64,000 nt of DNA from Petrolisthes cinctipes (Eukaryota; Arthropoda; Malacostraca; Decapoda; Porcellanidae): the NCBI GenBank assembly GCA_033782935.1, contig JAWQEG010000474.1, positions 1,426,001 through 1,490,000 of the forward strand, in the 5' to 3' direction. The notes below the pieces were generated by a model that saw only the letters and a program-made list of their open reading frames with translations, did not search any database and had not been told where the DNA came from. Below are positions 22,026 to 34,966 of the stretch, in pieces; positions within the stretch are counted from its first letter, which is position 1, and every line of letters begins with the position of its first letter. Made by a program: the position numbers and the translations under genes.

Positions 22026-25000
22026 CGATTTTTAGCATGTTTTTAGCCTATATTTTGAAAATATTCTAGCACTGAGTAGGCATGTACAGATTGCTTCTGG
22101 GACCCCAAAATATTGAATTTTCGGGTGTTTTGAGCCTGAATTTGAGATATAAACGGGTACAGAAGATACATGCACATATTGACTTTGGGCACCAAAAATA
22201 TCGATTTTCAGCATGTTTTGGGCCTGAATTTTGAAAATACTCTAACACGGAGTAGGCATGTACAGATCGCTTCTGGGACCCCAAAATATCGAATTTTCGG
22301 GTGTTTAGGGCCAGAATTTGAGATATAAACGGGTACAGAAGATGCATGCACATATCGACTTTTGGGCACCTAAAAGATCGATTTTCAGTATGTTTTTGGC
22401 CTGTATTTTGAAAATACTCTAACACGGAGTAGGCATGTACAGATACCTTCTGGGACCTCTAAATATCGAATTTTCGGGTGTTTTGGGACTGAATTTGAGA
22501 TATCGATTTTTTGGCACCTAAAATGTCGATTTTTAGCATGTTTTTAGCCTATATTTTGAAAATATTCTAGCACTGTGTAGGCATGTACAGATTGCTTCTG
22601 AGACCCCAAAATATTGAATTTTCGGGTGTTTTGAGCCTGAATTTGAGATATAAACGGGTACAGAAGATACATGCACATATTGACTTTGGGCATCTAAAAT
22701 ATCGATTTTCAGCATGTTTTGGGCCTGTATTTTGAAAATACTCTAACACTGAGTAGGCATGTACAGATTGCTTCTGGGACCCCAAAATATTGAATTTTCG
22801 GGTGTTTTGAGCCTGAATTTGAGATATAAACGGGTACTGAAGATGCATGCACATATCGACTTTTGTGCACCTAAAAGATCGATTTTCAGTATGTTTTGAG
22901 CATGTATTTTGAAAATACACTAACACGGAGTAGGCATGTACAGATCGCTTCTGGGACCCCTAAATTTCGAATTTTCGGGTGTTTTGGGACTGAATTTGAG
23001 ATATCGACTTTTTGGCACCTAAAAGATCGATTTTTAGCATGTTTTTAGCCTATATTTTGAAAATATTCTAGCACTGAGTAGGCATGTACAGATTGCTTCT
23101 GGGACCCCAAAATATTGAATTTTCGGGTGTTTTGAGCCTGAATTTGAGATATAAACGTTTACAGAAGATACATGCACATATTGACTTTGGGCACCAAAAA
23201 TATCGATTTTCAGCATGTTTTGGGCCTGAATTTTGAAAATACTCTAACACGGAGTAGGCATGTACAGATCGCTTCTGGGACCCCAAAATATCGAATTTTC
23301 GGGTGTTTAGGGCCAGAATTTGAGATATAAACGGGTACAGAAGATGCATGCCCATATCGACTTTTGGGCACCTAAAAGATCGATTTTCAGTATGTTTTTG
23401 GCCTGTATTTTGAAAATACTCTAACACGGAGTAGGCATGTACAGATACCTTCTGGGACCTCTAAATATCGAATTTTCGGGTGTTTTGGGACTGAATTTGA
23501 GATATCGATTTTTTGGCACCTAAAATGTCGATTTTTAGCATGTTTTTAGCCTATATTTTGAAAATATTCTAGCACTGTGTAGGCATGTACAGATTGCTTC
23601 TGGGACCCCAAAATATTGAATTTTCGGGTGTTTTGAGCCTGAATTTGAGATATAAACGGGTACAGAAGATACATGCACATATTGACTTTGTGCATCTAAA
23701 ATATCGATTTTCAGCATCTTTTGGGCCTGTATTTTGAAAATACTCTAACACGGAGTAGGCATGTACAGATCGCTTCTGGGACCCCAAAATATCGAATTTT
23801 CGGGTGTTTAGGGCCAGAATTTGAGATATAAACGGGTACAGAAGATGCATGCCCATATCGACTTTTGGGCACCTAAAAGATCGATTTTCAGTATGTTTTT
23901 GGCCTGTATTTTGAAAATACTCTAACACGGAGTAGGCATGTACAGATACCTTCTGGGACCTCTAAATATCGAATTTTCGGGTGTTTTGGGACTGAATTTG
24001 AGATATCGATTTTTTGGCACCTAAAATGTCGATTTTTAGCATGTTTTTAGCCTATATTTTGAAAATATTCTAGCACTGTGTAGGCATGTACAGATTGCTT
24101 CTGGGACCCCAAAATATTGAATTTTCGGGTGTTTTGAGCCTGAATTTGAGATATAAACGGGTACAGAAGATACATGCACATATTGACTTTGTGCATCTAA
24201 AATATCGATTTTCAGCATGTTTTGGGCCTGTATTTTGAAAATACTCTAACACTGAGTAGGCATGTACAGATTGCTTCTGGGACCCTAAAATATTGAATTT
24301 TTGGGTGTTTTGAGCCTGAATACGAGATATAAACGGGTACTGAAGATGCATGCACATATCGACTTTTGTGCACCTAAAAGATCGATTTTCAGTATGTTTT
24401 GAGCATGTATTTTGAAAATACTCTAACACGGAGTAGGCATGTACAGATCGCTTTTGGGACCCCTAAATATCGAATTTTCGGGATTTTTGGGACTGAATTT
24501 GAGATATCGACTTTTTGGCACCTAAAAGCTCGATTTTTAGCATGTTTTTAGCCTATATTTTGAAAATATTCTAGCACTGAGTACAGATTGCTTCTGGGAC
24601 CCCAAAATATTGAATTTTCGGGTGTTTTGAGCCTGAATTTGAGATATAAACGGGTACAGAAGATACATGCACATATTGACTTTGGGCACCAAAAATATCG
24701 ATTTTCAGCATGTTTTGGGCCTGAATTTTGAAAATACTCTAACACGGAGTAGGCATGTACAGATCGCTTCTGGGACCCCAAAATATTGAATTTTCGGGTG
24801 TTTTGAGCCTGAATTTGAGATATAAACGGGTACAGAAGATACATGCACATATTGACTTTGGGCATCTAAAATATCGATTTTCAGCATGTTTTGGGCCTGT
24901 ATTTTGAAAATACTCTAACACGGAGTAGGCATGTACAGATCGCTTCTGGGACCCCTAAATATCGAATTTTCGGGTGTTTTGGGACTGAATTTGAGATATC

Positions 25001-26010
25001 GATTTTTTGGCACCTAAAATGTCGATTTTTAGCATGTTTTTAGCCTATATTTTAAAAATATTCTAGCACTGTGTAGGCATGTACAGATTCCTTCTGGGAC
25101 CCCAAAATATTGAATTTTCGGGTGTTTTTGAGCCTGAATTTGAGATATAAACGGGTACAGAAGATACATGCACATATTGACTTTGTGCATCTAAAATATC
25201 GATTTTCAGCATGTTTTGGGCCTGTATTTTGAAAATACTCTAACACTGAGTAGGCATGTACAGATTGCTTATGGGACCCTAAAATATTGAATTTTTGGGT
25301 GTTTTGAGCCTGAATTCGAGATATAAACGGGTACTGAAGATGCATGCACATATCGACTTTTGTGCACCTAAAAGATCGATTTTCAGTATGTTTTGAGCAT
25401 GTATTTTGAAAATACTCTAACACGGAGTAGGCATGTACAGATCGCTTTTGGGACCCCTAAATATCGAATTTTCGGGTGTTTTGGGACTGAATTTGAGATA
25501 TCGACTTTTTGGCACCTAAAAGCTCGATTTTTAGCATGTTTTTAGCCTATATTTTGAAAATATTCTAACACTGAGTACAGATTGCTTCTGGGACCCCAAA
25601 ATATTGAATTTTCGGGTGTTTTGAGCCTGAATTTGAGATATAAACGGGTACAGAAGATACATGCACATATTGACTTTGGGCACCAAAAATATCGATTTTC
25701 AGCATGTTTTGGGCCTGAATTTTGAAAATACTCTAACACGGAGTAGGCATGTACAGATTGCTTCTGGGACCCCAAAATATTGAATTTTCGGGTGTTTTGA
25801 GCCTGAATATGAGATATAAACGGGTACTGAAGATGCATGCACATATCGACTTTTGTGCACCTAAAAGATCGATTTTCAGTATGTTTTGAGCATGTATTTT
25901 GAAAATACTCTAACACGGAGTAGGAATGTACAGATCGCTTCTGGGACCCCTAAATATCGAATTTTCGGGTGTTTTGGGACTGAATTTCGACTTTTTGGCA
26001 CCTAAAAGAT
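22026..26010. repeat. Copy of 16,717-20,707 (period 5,309-5,310 bp)
   Basis: Units start at 22,026, 22,527, 23,028, 23,529, 24,030, 24,531 (492), 25,023 (502) and 25,525 (486). They follow those from 16,717 at an offset of 5,309, becoming 5,310 after the place where the first copy lost a base. Odd features such as the 492/502 pair are shared. The last unit lost a further 7 bp (gagatat) in C. Confidence 0.88.
25985..25991. other. 7-bp deletion in a C monomer
   Basis: The sequence reads gactgaatttcgac instead of gactgaatttgagatatcgac, so this C monomer is 141 bp and the unit 486 bp. I see no second copy of this allele. Confidence 0.8.
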
Positions 26011-27651
26011 CGATTTTTAGCATGTTTTTAGCCTATATTTTGAAAATATTCTAGCACTGTACAGATTGCTTCTGGGACCCCAAAATATTGAATTTTCGGG
26101 TGTTTTGAGCCTGAATTTGAGATATAAACGGGTACAGAAGATACATGCACATATTGACTTTGGGCACCAAAAATATCGATTTTCAGCATGTTTTGGGCCT
26201 GAATTTTGAAAATACTCTAACACGGACTAGGCATGTACAGATCGCTTCTGGGACCCCAAAATATCGAATTTTCGGGTGTTTAGGGCCAGAATTTGAGATA
26301 TAAACGGGTACAGAAGATGCATGCACATATCGACTTTTGGGCACCTAAAAGATCGATTTTCAGTATGTTTTTGGCCTGTATTTTGAAAATACTCTAACAC
26401 GGAGTAGGCATGTACAGATACCTTCTGGGACCTCTAAATATCGAATTTTCGGGTGTTTTGGGACTGAATTTGAGATATCGATTTTTTGGCACCTAAAATG
26501 TCGATTTTTAGCATGTTTTTAGCCTATATTTTGAAAATATTCTAGCACTGTGTAGGCATGTACAGATTGCTTCTGGGACCCCAAAATATTGAATTTTCGG
26601 GTGTTTTGAGCCTGAATTTGAGATATAAACGGGTACAGAAGATACATGCACATATTGACTTTGGGCATCTAAAATATCGATTTTCAGCATGTTTTGAGCA
26701 TGTATTTTGAAAATACACTAACACGGAGTAGGCATGTACAGATCGCTTCTGGGACCCCTAAATATCGAATTTTCGGGTGTTTTGGAACTGAATTTGAGAT
26801 ATCGACTTTTTGGCACCTAAAAGATCGATTTTTAGCATGTTTTTAGCCTATATTTTGAAAATATTCTAGCACTGAGTAGGCATGTACAGATTGCTTCTGG
26901 GACCCCAAAATATTGAATTTTCGGGTGTTTTGAGCCTGAATTTGAGATATAAACGTTTACAGAAGATACATGCACATATAGACTTTGGGCACCAAAAATA
27001 TCGATTTTCAGCATGTTTTGGGCCTGAATTTTGAAAATACTCTAACACGGAGTAGGCATGTACAGATCGCTTCTGGGACCCCAAAATATCGAATTTTCGG
27101 GTGTTTAGGGCCAGAATTTGAGATATAAACGGGTACAGAAGATGCATGCCCATATCGACTTTTGGGCACCTAAAAGAACGATTTTCAGTATGTTTTTGGC
27201 CTGTATTTTGAAAATACTCTAACACGGAGTAGGCATGTACAGATACCTTCTGGGACCTCTAAATATCGAATTTTCGGGTGTTTTGGGACTGAATTTGAGA
27301 TATCGATTTTTTGGCACCTAAAATGTCGATTTTTAGCATGTTTTTAGCCTATATTTTGAAAATATTCTAGCACTGTGTAGGCATGTACAGATTGCTTCTG
27401 GGACCCCAAAATATTGAATTTTCGGGTGTTTTGAGCCTGAATTCGAGATATAAACGGGTACTGAAGATGCATGCACATATCGACTTTTGTGCACCTAAAA
27501 GATCGATTTTCAGTATGTTTTGAGCATGTATTTTGAAAATACTCTAACACGGAGTAGGCATGTACAGATCGCTTTTGGGACCCCTAAATATCGAATTTTC
27601 GGGTGTTTTGGGACTGAATTTGAGATATCGACTTTTTGGCACCTAAAAGCT
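26011..27651. repeat. Four units: 491-bp trimer, 324-bp dimer, trimer, 325-bp dimer
   Basis: Units start at 26,011 (A2 with 10-bp deletion, gcactgtacag; acggactagg in B), 26,502 (A1 joined to C1 with aatacactaac), 26,826 (Y with the gttt/gccc markers) and 27,327 (A1/B1 chimera with C1). Confidence 0.86.
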
Positions 27652-30464
27652 CGATTTTTAGCATGTTTTTAGCCTATATTTTGAAAATATTCTAGCACTG
27701 AGTACAGATTGCTTCTGGGACCCCAAAATATTGAATTTTCGGGTGTTTTGAGCCTGAATTTGAGATATAAACGGGTACAGAAGATACATGCACATATTGA
27801 CTTTGGGCACCAAAAATATCGATTTTCAGCATGTTTTGGGCCTGAATTTTGAAAATACTCTAACACGGAGTAGGCATGTACAGATTGCTTCTGGGACCCC
27901 AAAATATTGAATTTTCGGGTGTTTTGAGCCTGAATATGAGATATAAACGGGTACTGAAGATGCATGCACATATCGACTTTTGTGCACCTAAAAGATCGAT
28001 TTTCAGTATGTTTTGAGCATGTATTTTGAAAATACTCTAACACGGAGTAGGAATGTACAGATCGCTTCTGGGACCCCTAAATATCGAATTTTCGGGTGTT
28101 TTGGGACTGAATTTGAGATATCGACTTTTTGGCACCTAAAAGCTCGATTTTTAGCATGTTTTTAGCCTATATTTTGAAAATATTCTAGCACTGAGTACAG
28201 ATTGCTTCTGGGACCCCAAAATATTGAATTTTCGGGTGTTTTGAGCCTGAATTTGAGATATAAACGGGTACAGAAGATACATGCACATATTGACTTTGGG
28301 CACCAAAAATATCGATTTTCAGCATGTTTTGGGCCTGAATTTTGAAAATACTCTAACACGGAGTAGGCATGTACAGATTGCTTCTGGGACCCCAAAATAT
28401 TGAATTTTCGGGTGTTTTGAGCCTGAATATGAGATATAAACGGGTACTGAAGATGCATGCACATATCGACTTTTGTGCACCTAAAAGATCGATTTTCAGT
28501 ATGTTTTGAGCATGTATTTTGAAAATACTCTAACACGGAGTAAGAATGTACAGATCGCTTCTGGGACCCCTAAATATCGAATTTTCGGGTGTTTTGGGAC
28601 TGAATTTGAGATATCGACTTTTTGGCACCTAAAAGATCGATTTTTAGCATGTTTTTAGCCTATATTTTGAAAATATTCTAGCACTGAGTAGGCATGTACA
28701 GATTGCTTCTGGGACCCCAAAATATTGAATTTTCGGGTGTTTTGAGCCTGAATTTGAGATATAAACGGGTACAGAAGATACATGCACATATTGACTTTGG
28801 GCACCAAAAATATCGATTTTCAGCATGTTTTGGGCCTGAATTTTGAAAATACTCTAACACGGAGTAGGCATGTACAGATCGCTTCTGGGACCCCAAAATA
28901 TCGAATTTTCGGGTGTTTAGGGCCAGAATTTGAGATATAAACGGGTACAGAAGATGCATGCACATATCGACTTTTGGGCACCTAAAAGATCGATTTTCAG
29001 TATGTTTTTGGCCTGTATTTTGAAAATACTCTAACACGGAGTAGGCATGTACAGATACCTTCTGGGACCTCTAAATATCGAATTTTCGGGTGTTTTGGGA
29101 CTGAATTTGAGATATCGATTTTTTGGCACCTAAAATGTCGATTTTTAGCATGTTTTTAGCCTATATTTTGAAAATATTCTAGCACTGTGTAGGCATGTAC
29201 AGATTGCTTCTGGGACCCCAAAATATTGAATTTTCGGGTGTTTTGAGCCTGAATTTGAGATATAAACGGGTACAGAAGATACATGCACATATTGACTTTG
29301 GGCATCTAAAATATCGATTTTCAGCATGTTTTGGGCCTGTATTTTGAAAATACTCTAACACTGAGTAGGCATGTACAGATTTCTTCTGGGACCCCTAAAT
29401 ATCGAATTTTCGGGTGTTTTGGGACTGAATTTGAGATATCGACTTTTTGGCACCTAAAAGATCGATTTTTAGCATGTTTTTAGCCTATATTTTGAAAATA
29501 TTCTAGCACTGAGTAGGCATGTACAGATTGCTTCTGGGACCCCAAAATATTGAATTTTCGGGTGTTTTGAGCCTGAATTTGAGATATAAACGGGTACAGA
29601 AGATACATGCACATATTGACTTTGGGCACCAAAAATATCGATTTTCAGCATGTTTTGGGCCTGAATTTTGAAAATACTCTAACACGGAGTAGGCATGTAC
29701 AGATCGCTTCTGGGACCCCAAAATATCGAATTTTCGGGTGTTTAGGGCCAGAATTTGAGATATAAACGGGTACAGAAGATGCATGCACATATCGACTTTT
29801 GGGCACCTAAAAGATCGATTTTCAGTATGTTTTTGGCCTGTATTTTGAAAATACTCTAACACGGAGTAGGCATGTACAGATACCTTCTGGGACCTCTAAA
29901 TATCGAATTTTCGGGTGTTTTGGGACTGAATTTGAGATATCGATTTTTTGGCACCTAAAATGTCGATTTTTAGCATGTTTTTAGCCTATATTTTGAAAAT
30001 ATTCTAGCACTGTGTAGGCATGTACAGATTGCTTCTGGGACCCCAAAATATTGAATTTTCGGGTGTTTTGAGCCTGAATTTGAGATATAAACGGGTACAG
30101 AAGATACATGCACATATTGACTTTGGGCATCTAAAATATCGATTTTCAGCATGTTTTGGGCCTGTATTTTGAAAATACTCTAACACTGAGTAGGCATGTA
30201 CAGATTGCTTCTGGGACCCCAAAATATTGAATTTTCGGGTGTTTTGAGCCTGAATTTGAGATATAAACGGGTACTGAAGATGCATGCACATATCGACTTT
30301 TGTGCACCTAAAAGATCGATTTTCAGTATGTTTTGAGCATGTATTTTGAAAATACACTAACACGGAGTAGGCATGTACAGATCGCTTCTGGGACCCCTAA
30401 ATTTCGAATTTTCGGGTGTTTTGGGACTGAATTTGAGATATCGACTTTTTGGCACCTAAAAGAT
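27652..30464. repeat. Copy of 20,215-23,027 (offset 7,437 bp)
   Basis: Units start at 27,652 (493), 28,145 (493), 28,638, 29,139 (324), 29,463 and 29,964, and they repeat the order and lengths at 20,215, 20,708, 21,201, 21,702, 22,026 and 22,527. Both copies of the last unit share aaatttcgaattttc in C. Confidence 0.88.
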
Positions 30465-30965
30465 CGATTTTTAGCATGTTTTTAGCCTATATTTTGAAAA
30501 TATTCTAGCACTGAGTAGGCATGTACAGATTGCTTCTGGGACCCCAAAATATTGAATTTTCGGGTGTTTTGAGCCTGAATTTGAGATATAAACGGGTACA
30601 GAAGATACATGCACATATTGACTTTGGGCACCAAAAATATCGATTTTCAGCATGTTTTGGGCCTGAATTTTGAAAATACTCTAACACGGACTAGGCATGT
30701 ACAGATCGCTTCTGGGACCCCAAAATATCGAATTTTCGGGTGTTTAGGGCCAGAATTTGAGATATAAACGGGTACAGAAGATGCATGCACATATCGACTT
30801 TTGGGCACCTAAAAGATCGATTTTCAGTATGTTTTTGGCCTGTATTTTGAAAATACTCTAACACGGAGTAGGCATGTACAGATACCTTCTGGGACCTCTA
30901 AATATCGAATTTTCGGGTGTTTTGGGACTGAATTTGAGATATCGATTTTTTGGCACCTAAAATGT
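30465..30965. repeat. Y trimer with acggactagg
   Basis: A 501-bp unit sharing the acggactagg allele with the unit at 26,011, but without the 10-bp deletion in A. Confidence 0.85.
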
Positions 30966-31643
30966 CGATTTTTAGCATGTTTTTAGCCTATATTTTGAAA
31001 ATATTCTAGCACTGTGTAGGCATGTACAGATTGCTTCTGGGACCCCAAAATATTGAATTTTCGGGTGTTTTGAGCCTGAATTTGAGATATAAACGGGTAC
31101 AGAAGATACATGCACATATTGACTTTGGGCATCTAAAATATCGATTTTCAGCATGTTTTGGGCCTGTATTTTGAAAATACTCTAACACTGAGTAGGCATG
31201 TACAGATTGCTCTTGGGACCCCAAAATATTGAATTTCCGGGTGTTTTGAGCCTGAATTTGAGATATAAACGGGTACTGAAGATGCATGCACATATCGACT
31301 TTCGTGCACCTAAAAGATCGATTTTCAGTATGTTTTGAGCATGTATTTTGAAAATACACTAACACGGAGTAGGCATGTACAGATCGCTTCTGGGACCCCT
31401 AAATATCGAATTTTCGGGTGTTTTGGGACTGAATTTGAGATATAAACGGGTACAGAAGATGCATGCCCATATCGACTTTTGGGCACCTAAAAGAACGATT
31501 TTCAGTATGTTTTTGGCCTGTATTTTTAAAATACTCTAACACGGAGTAGGCATGTACAGATACCTTCTGGGACCTCTAAATATCGAATTTTCGGGTGTTT
31601 TGGGACTGAATTTGAGATATCGATTTTTTGGCACCTAAAATGT
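30966..31643. repeat. 678-bp tetramer with a C1/B2 chimeric monomer
   Basis: Monomers start at 30,966 (A1), 31,142 (B1, with gctcttggg, tttccgggtg and ttcgtgcacc), 31,319 (C1 start) and 31,496 (C2). The third begins as C1 (gggacccctaaat, gggactg) but continues from gagatat into aaacgggtac and gcatgcccat, so it has B2 length (177 bp). It lacks the 29-bp deletion scar. Confidence 0.87.
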
Positions 31644-32461
31644 CGATTTTTAGCATGTTTTTAGCCTATATTTTGAAAATATTCTAGCACTGTGTAGGCA
31701 TGTACAGATTGCTTCTGGGACCCCAAAATATTGAATTTTCGGGTGTTTTGAGCCTGAATTCGAGATATAAACGGGTACTGAAGATGCATGCACATATCGA
31801 CTTTTGTGCACCTAAAAGATCGATTTTCAGTATGTTTTGAGCATGTATTTTGAAAATACTCTAACACGGAGTAGGCATGTACAGATCGCTTTTGGGACCC
31901 CTAAATATCGAATTTTCGGGTGTTTTGGGACTGAATTTGAGATATCGACTTTTTGGCACCTAAAAGCTCGATTTTTAGCATGTTTTTAGCCTATATTTTG
32001 AAAATATTCTAGCACTGAGTACAGATTGCTTCTGGGACCCCAAAATATTGAATTTTCGGGTGTTTTGAGCCTGAATTTGAGATATAAACGGGTACAGAAG
32101 ATACATGCACATATTGACTTTGGGCACCAAAAATATCGATTTTCAGCATGTTTTGGGCCTGAATTTTGAAAATACTCTAACACGGAGTAGGCATGTACAG
32201 ATTGCTTCTGGGACCCCAAAATATTGAATTTTCGGGTGTTTTGAGCCTGAATATGAGATATAAACGGGTACTGAAGATGCATGCACATATCGACTTTTGT
32301 GCACCTAAAAGATCGATTTTCAGTATGTTTTGAGCATGTATTTTGAAAATACTCTAACACGGAGTAGGAATGTACAGATCGCTTCTGGGACCCCTAAATA
32401 TCGAATTTTCGGGTGTTTTGGGACTGAATTTGAGATATCGACTTTTTGGCACCTAAAAGAT
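31644..32461. repeat. 325-bp dimer and 493-bp trimer
   Basis: Units at 31,644 and 31,969 repeat those at 27,327 and 27,652 at an offset of 4,317 bp. Confidence 0.87.
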
Positions 32462-34966
32462 CGATTTTTAGCATGTTTTTAGCCTATATTTTGAAAATAT
32501 TCTAGCACTGAGTAGGCATGTACAGATTGCTTCTGGGACCCCAAAATATTGAATTTTCGGGTGTTTTGAGCCTGAATTTGAGATATAAACGGGTACAGAA
32601 GATACATGCACATATTGACTTTGGGCACCAAAAATATCGATTTTCAGCATCTTTTGGGCCTGAATTTTGAAAATACTCTAACACGGAGTAGGCATGTACA
32701 GATCGCTTCTGGGACCCCAAAATATCGAATTTTCGGGTGTTTAGGGCCAGAATTTGAGATATAAACGGGTACAGAAGATGCATGCACATATCGACTTTTG
32801 GGCACCTAAAAGATCGATTTTCAGTATGTTTTTGGCCTGTATTTTGAAAATACTCTAACACGGAGTAGGCATGTACAGATACCTTCTGGGACCTCTAAAT
32901 ATCGAATTTTCGGGTGTTTTGGGACTGAATTTGAGATATCGATTTTTTGGCACCTAAAATATCGATTTTTAGCATGTTTTTAGCCTATATTTTGAAAATA
33001 TTCTAGCACTGTGTAGGCATGTACAGATTGCTTCTGGGACCCCAAAATATTGAATTTTCGGGTGTTTTGAGCCTGAATTTGAGATATAAACGGGTACAGA
33101 AGATACATGCACATATTGACTTTGGGCATCTAAAATATCGATTTTCAGCATGTTTTGGGCCTGTATTTTGAAAATACTCTAACACTGAGTAGGCATGTAC
33201 AGATTGCTTCTGGGACCCCAAAATATTGAATTTTCGGGTGTTTTGAGCCTGAATTTGAGATATAAACGGGTACTGAAGATGCATGCACATATCGACTTTT
33301 GGGCACCTAAAAGATCGATTTTCAGTATGTTTTGAGCATGTATTTTGAAAATACACTAACACGGAGTAGGCATGTACAGATCGCTTCTGGGACCCCTAAA
33401 TATCGAATTTTCGGGTGTTTTGGGACTGAATTTGAGATATCGACTTTTTGGCACCTAAAAGATCGATTTTTAGCATGTTTTTAGCCTATATTTTGAAAAT
33501 ATTCTAGCACTGAGTAGGCATGTACAGATTGCTTCTGGGACCCCAAAATATTGAATTTTCGGGTGTTTTGAGACTGAATTTGAGATATAAACGTTTACAG
33601 AAGATACATGCACATATTGACTTTGGGCACCAAAAATATCGATTTTCAGCATGTTTTGGGCCTGAATTTTGAAAATACTCTAACACGGAGTAGGCATGTA
33701 CAGATCGCTTCTGGGACCCCAAAATATCGAATTTTCGGGTGTTTAGGGCCAGAATTTGAGATATAAACGGGTACAGAAGATGCATGCCCATATCGACTTT
33801 TGGGCACCTAAAAGATCGATTTTCAGTATGTTTTTGGCCTGTATTTTGAAAATACTCTAACACGGAGTAGGCATGTACAGATACCTTCTGGGACCTCTAA
33901 ATATCGAATTTTCGGGTGTTTTGGGACTGAATTTGAGATATCGATTTTTTGGCACCTAAAATGTCGATTTTTAGCATGTTTTTAGCCTATATTTTGAAAA
34001 TATTCTAGCACTGTGTAGGCATGTACAGATTGCTTCTGGGACCCCAAAATATTGAATTTTCGGGTGTTTTGAGCCTGAATTTGAGATATAAACGGGAACA
34101 GAAGATACATGCACATATTGACTTTGTGCATCTAAAATATCGATTTTCAGCATGTTTTGGGCCTGTATTTTGAAAATACTCTAACACGGAGTAGGCATGT
34201 ACAGATCGCTTCTGGGACCCCAAAATATCGAATTTTCGGGTGTTTAGGGCCAGAATTTGAGATATAAACGGGTACAGAAGATGCATGCCCATATCGACTT
34301 TTGGGCACCTAAAAGATCGATTTTCAGTATGTTTTTGGCCTGTATTTTGAAAATACTCTAACACGGAGTAGGCATGTACAGATACCTTCTGGGACCTCTA
34401 AATATCGAATTTTCGGGTGTTTTGGGACTGAATTTGAGATATCGATTTTTTGGCACCTAAAATGTCGATTTTTAGCATGTTTTTAGCCTATATTTTGAAA
34501 ATATTCTAGCACTGTGTAGGCATGTACAGATTGCTTCTGGGACCCCAAAATATTGAATTTTCGGGTGTTTTGAGCCTGAATTTGAGATATAAACGGGTAC
34601 AGAAGATACATGCACATATTGACTTTGTGCATCTAAAATATCGATTTTCAGCATGTTTTGGGCCTGTATTTTGAAAATACTCTAACACTGAGTAGGCATG
34701 TACAGATTGCTTCTGGGACCCTAAAATATTGAATTTTTGGGTGTTTTGAGCCTGAATACGAGATATAAACGGGTACTGAAGATGCATGCACATATCGACT
34801 TTTGTGCACCTAAAAGATCGATTTTCAGTATGTTTTGAGCATGTATTTTGAAAATACTCTAACACGGAGTAGGCATGTACAGATCGCTTTTGGGACCCCT
34901 AAATATCGAATTTTCGGGATTTTTGGGACTGAATTTGAGATATCGACTTTTTGGCACCTAAAAGAT
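31969..34966. repeat. 2,998-bp super-HOR, copy 4
   Basis: Units start at 31,969 (493), 32,462, 32,963, 33,464, 33,965 and 34,466. The order follows copy 1, but the fifth unit has cagcatgtttt in B rather than agcatctttt. Private changes include ggtttttgag-free gggaacagaag near 34,096 and tttgagactg near 33,570. Confidence 0.83.
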
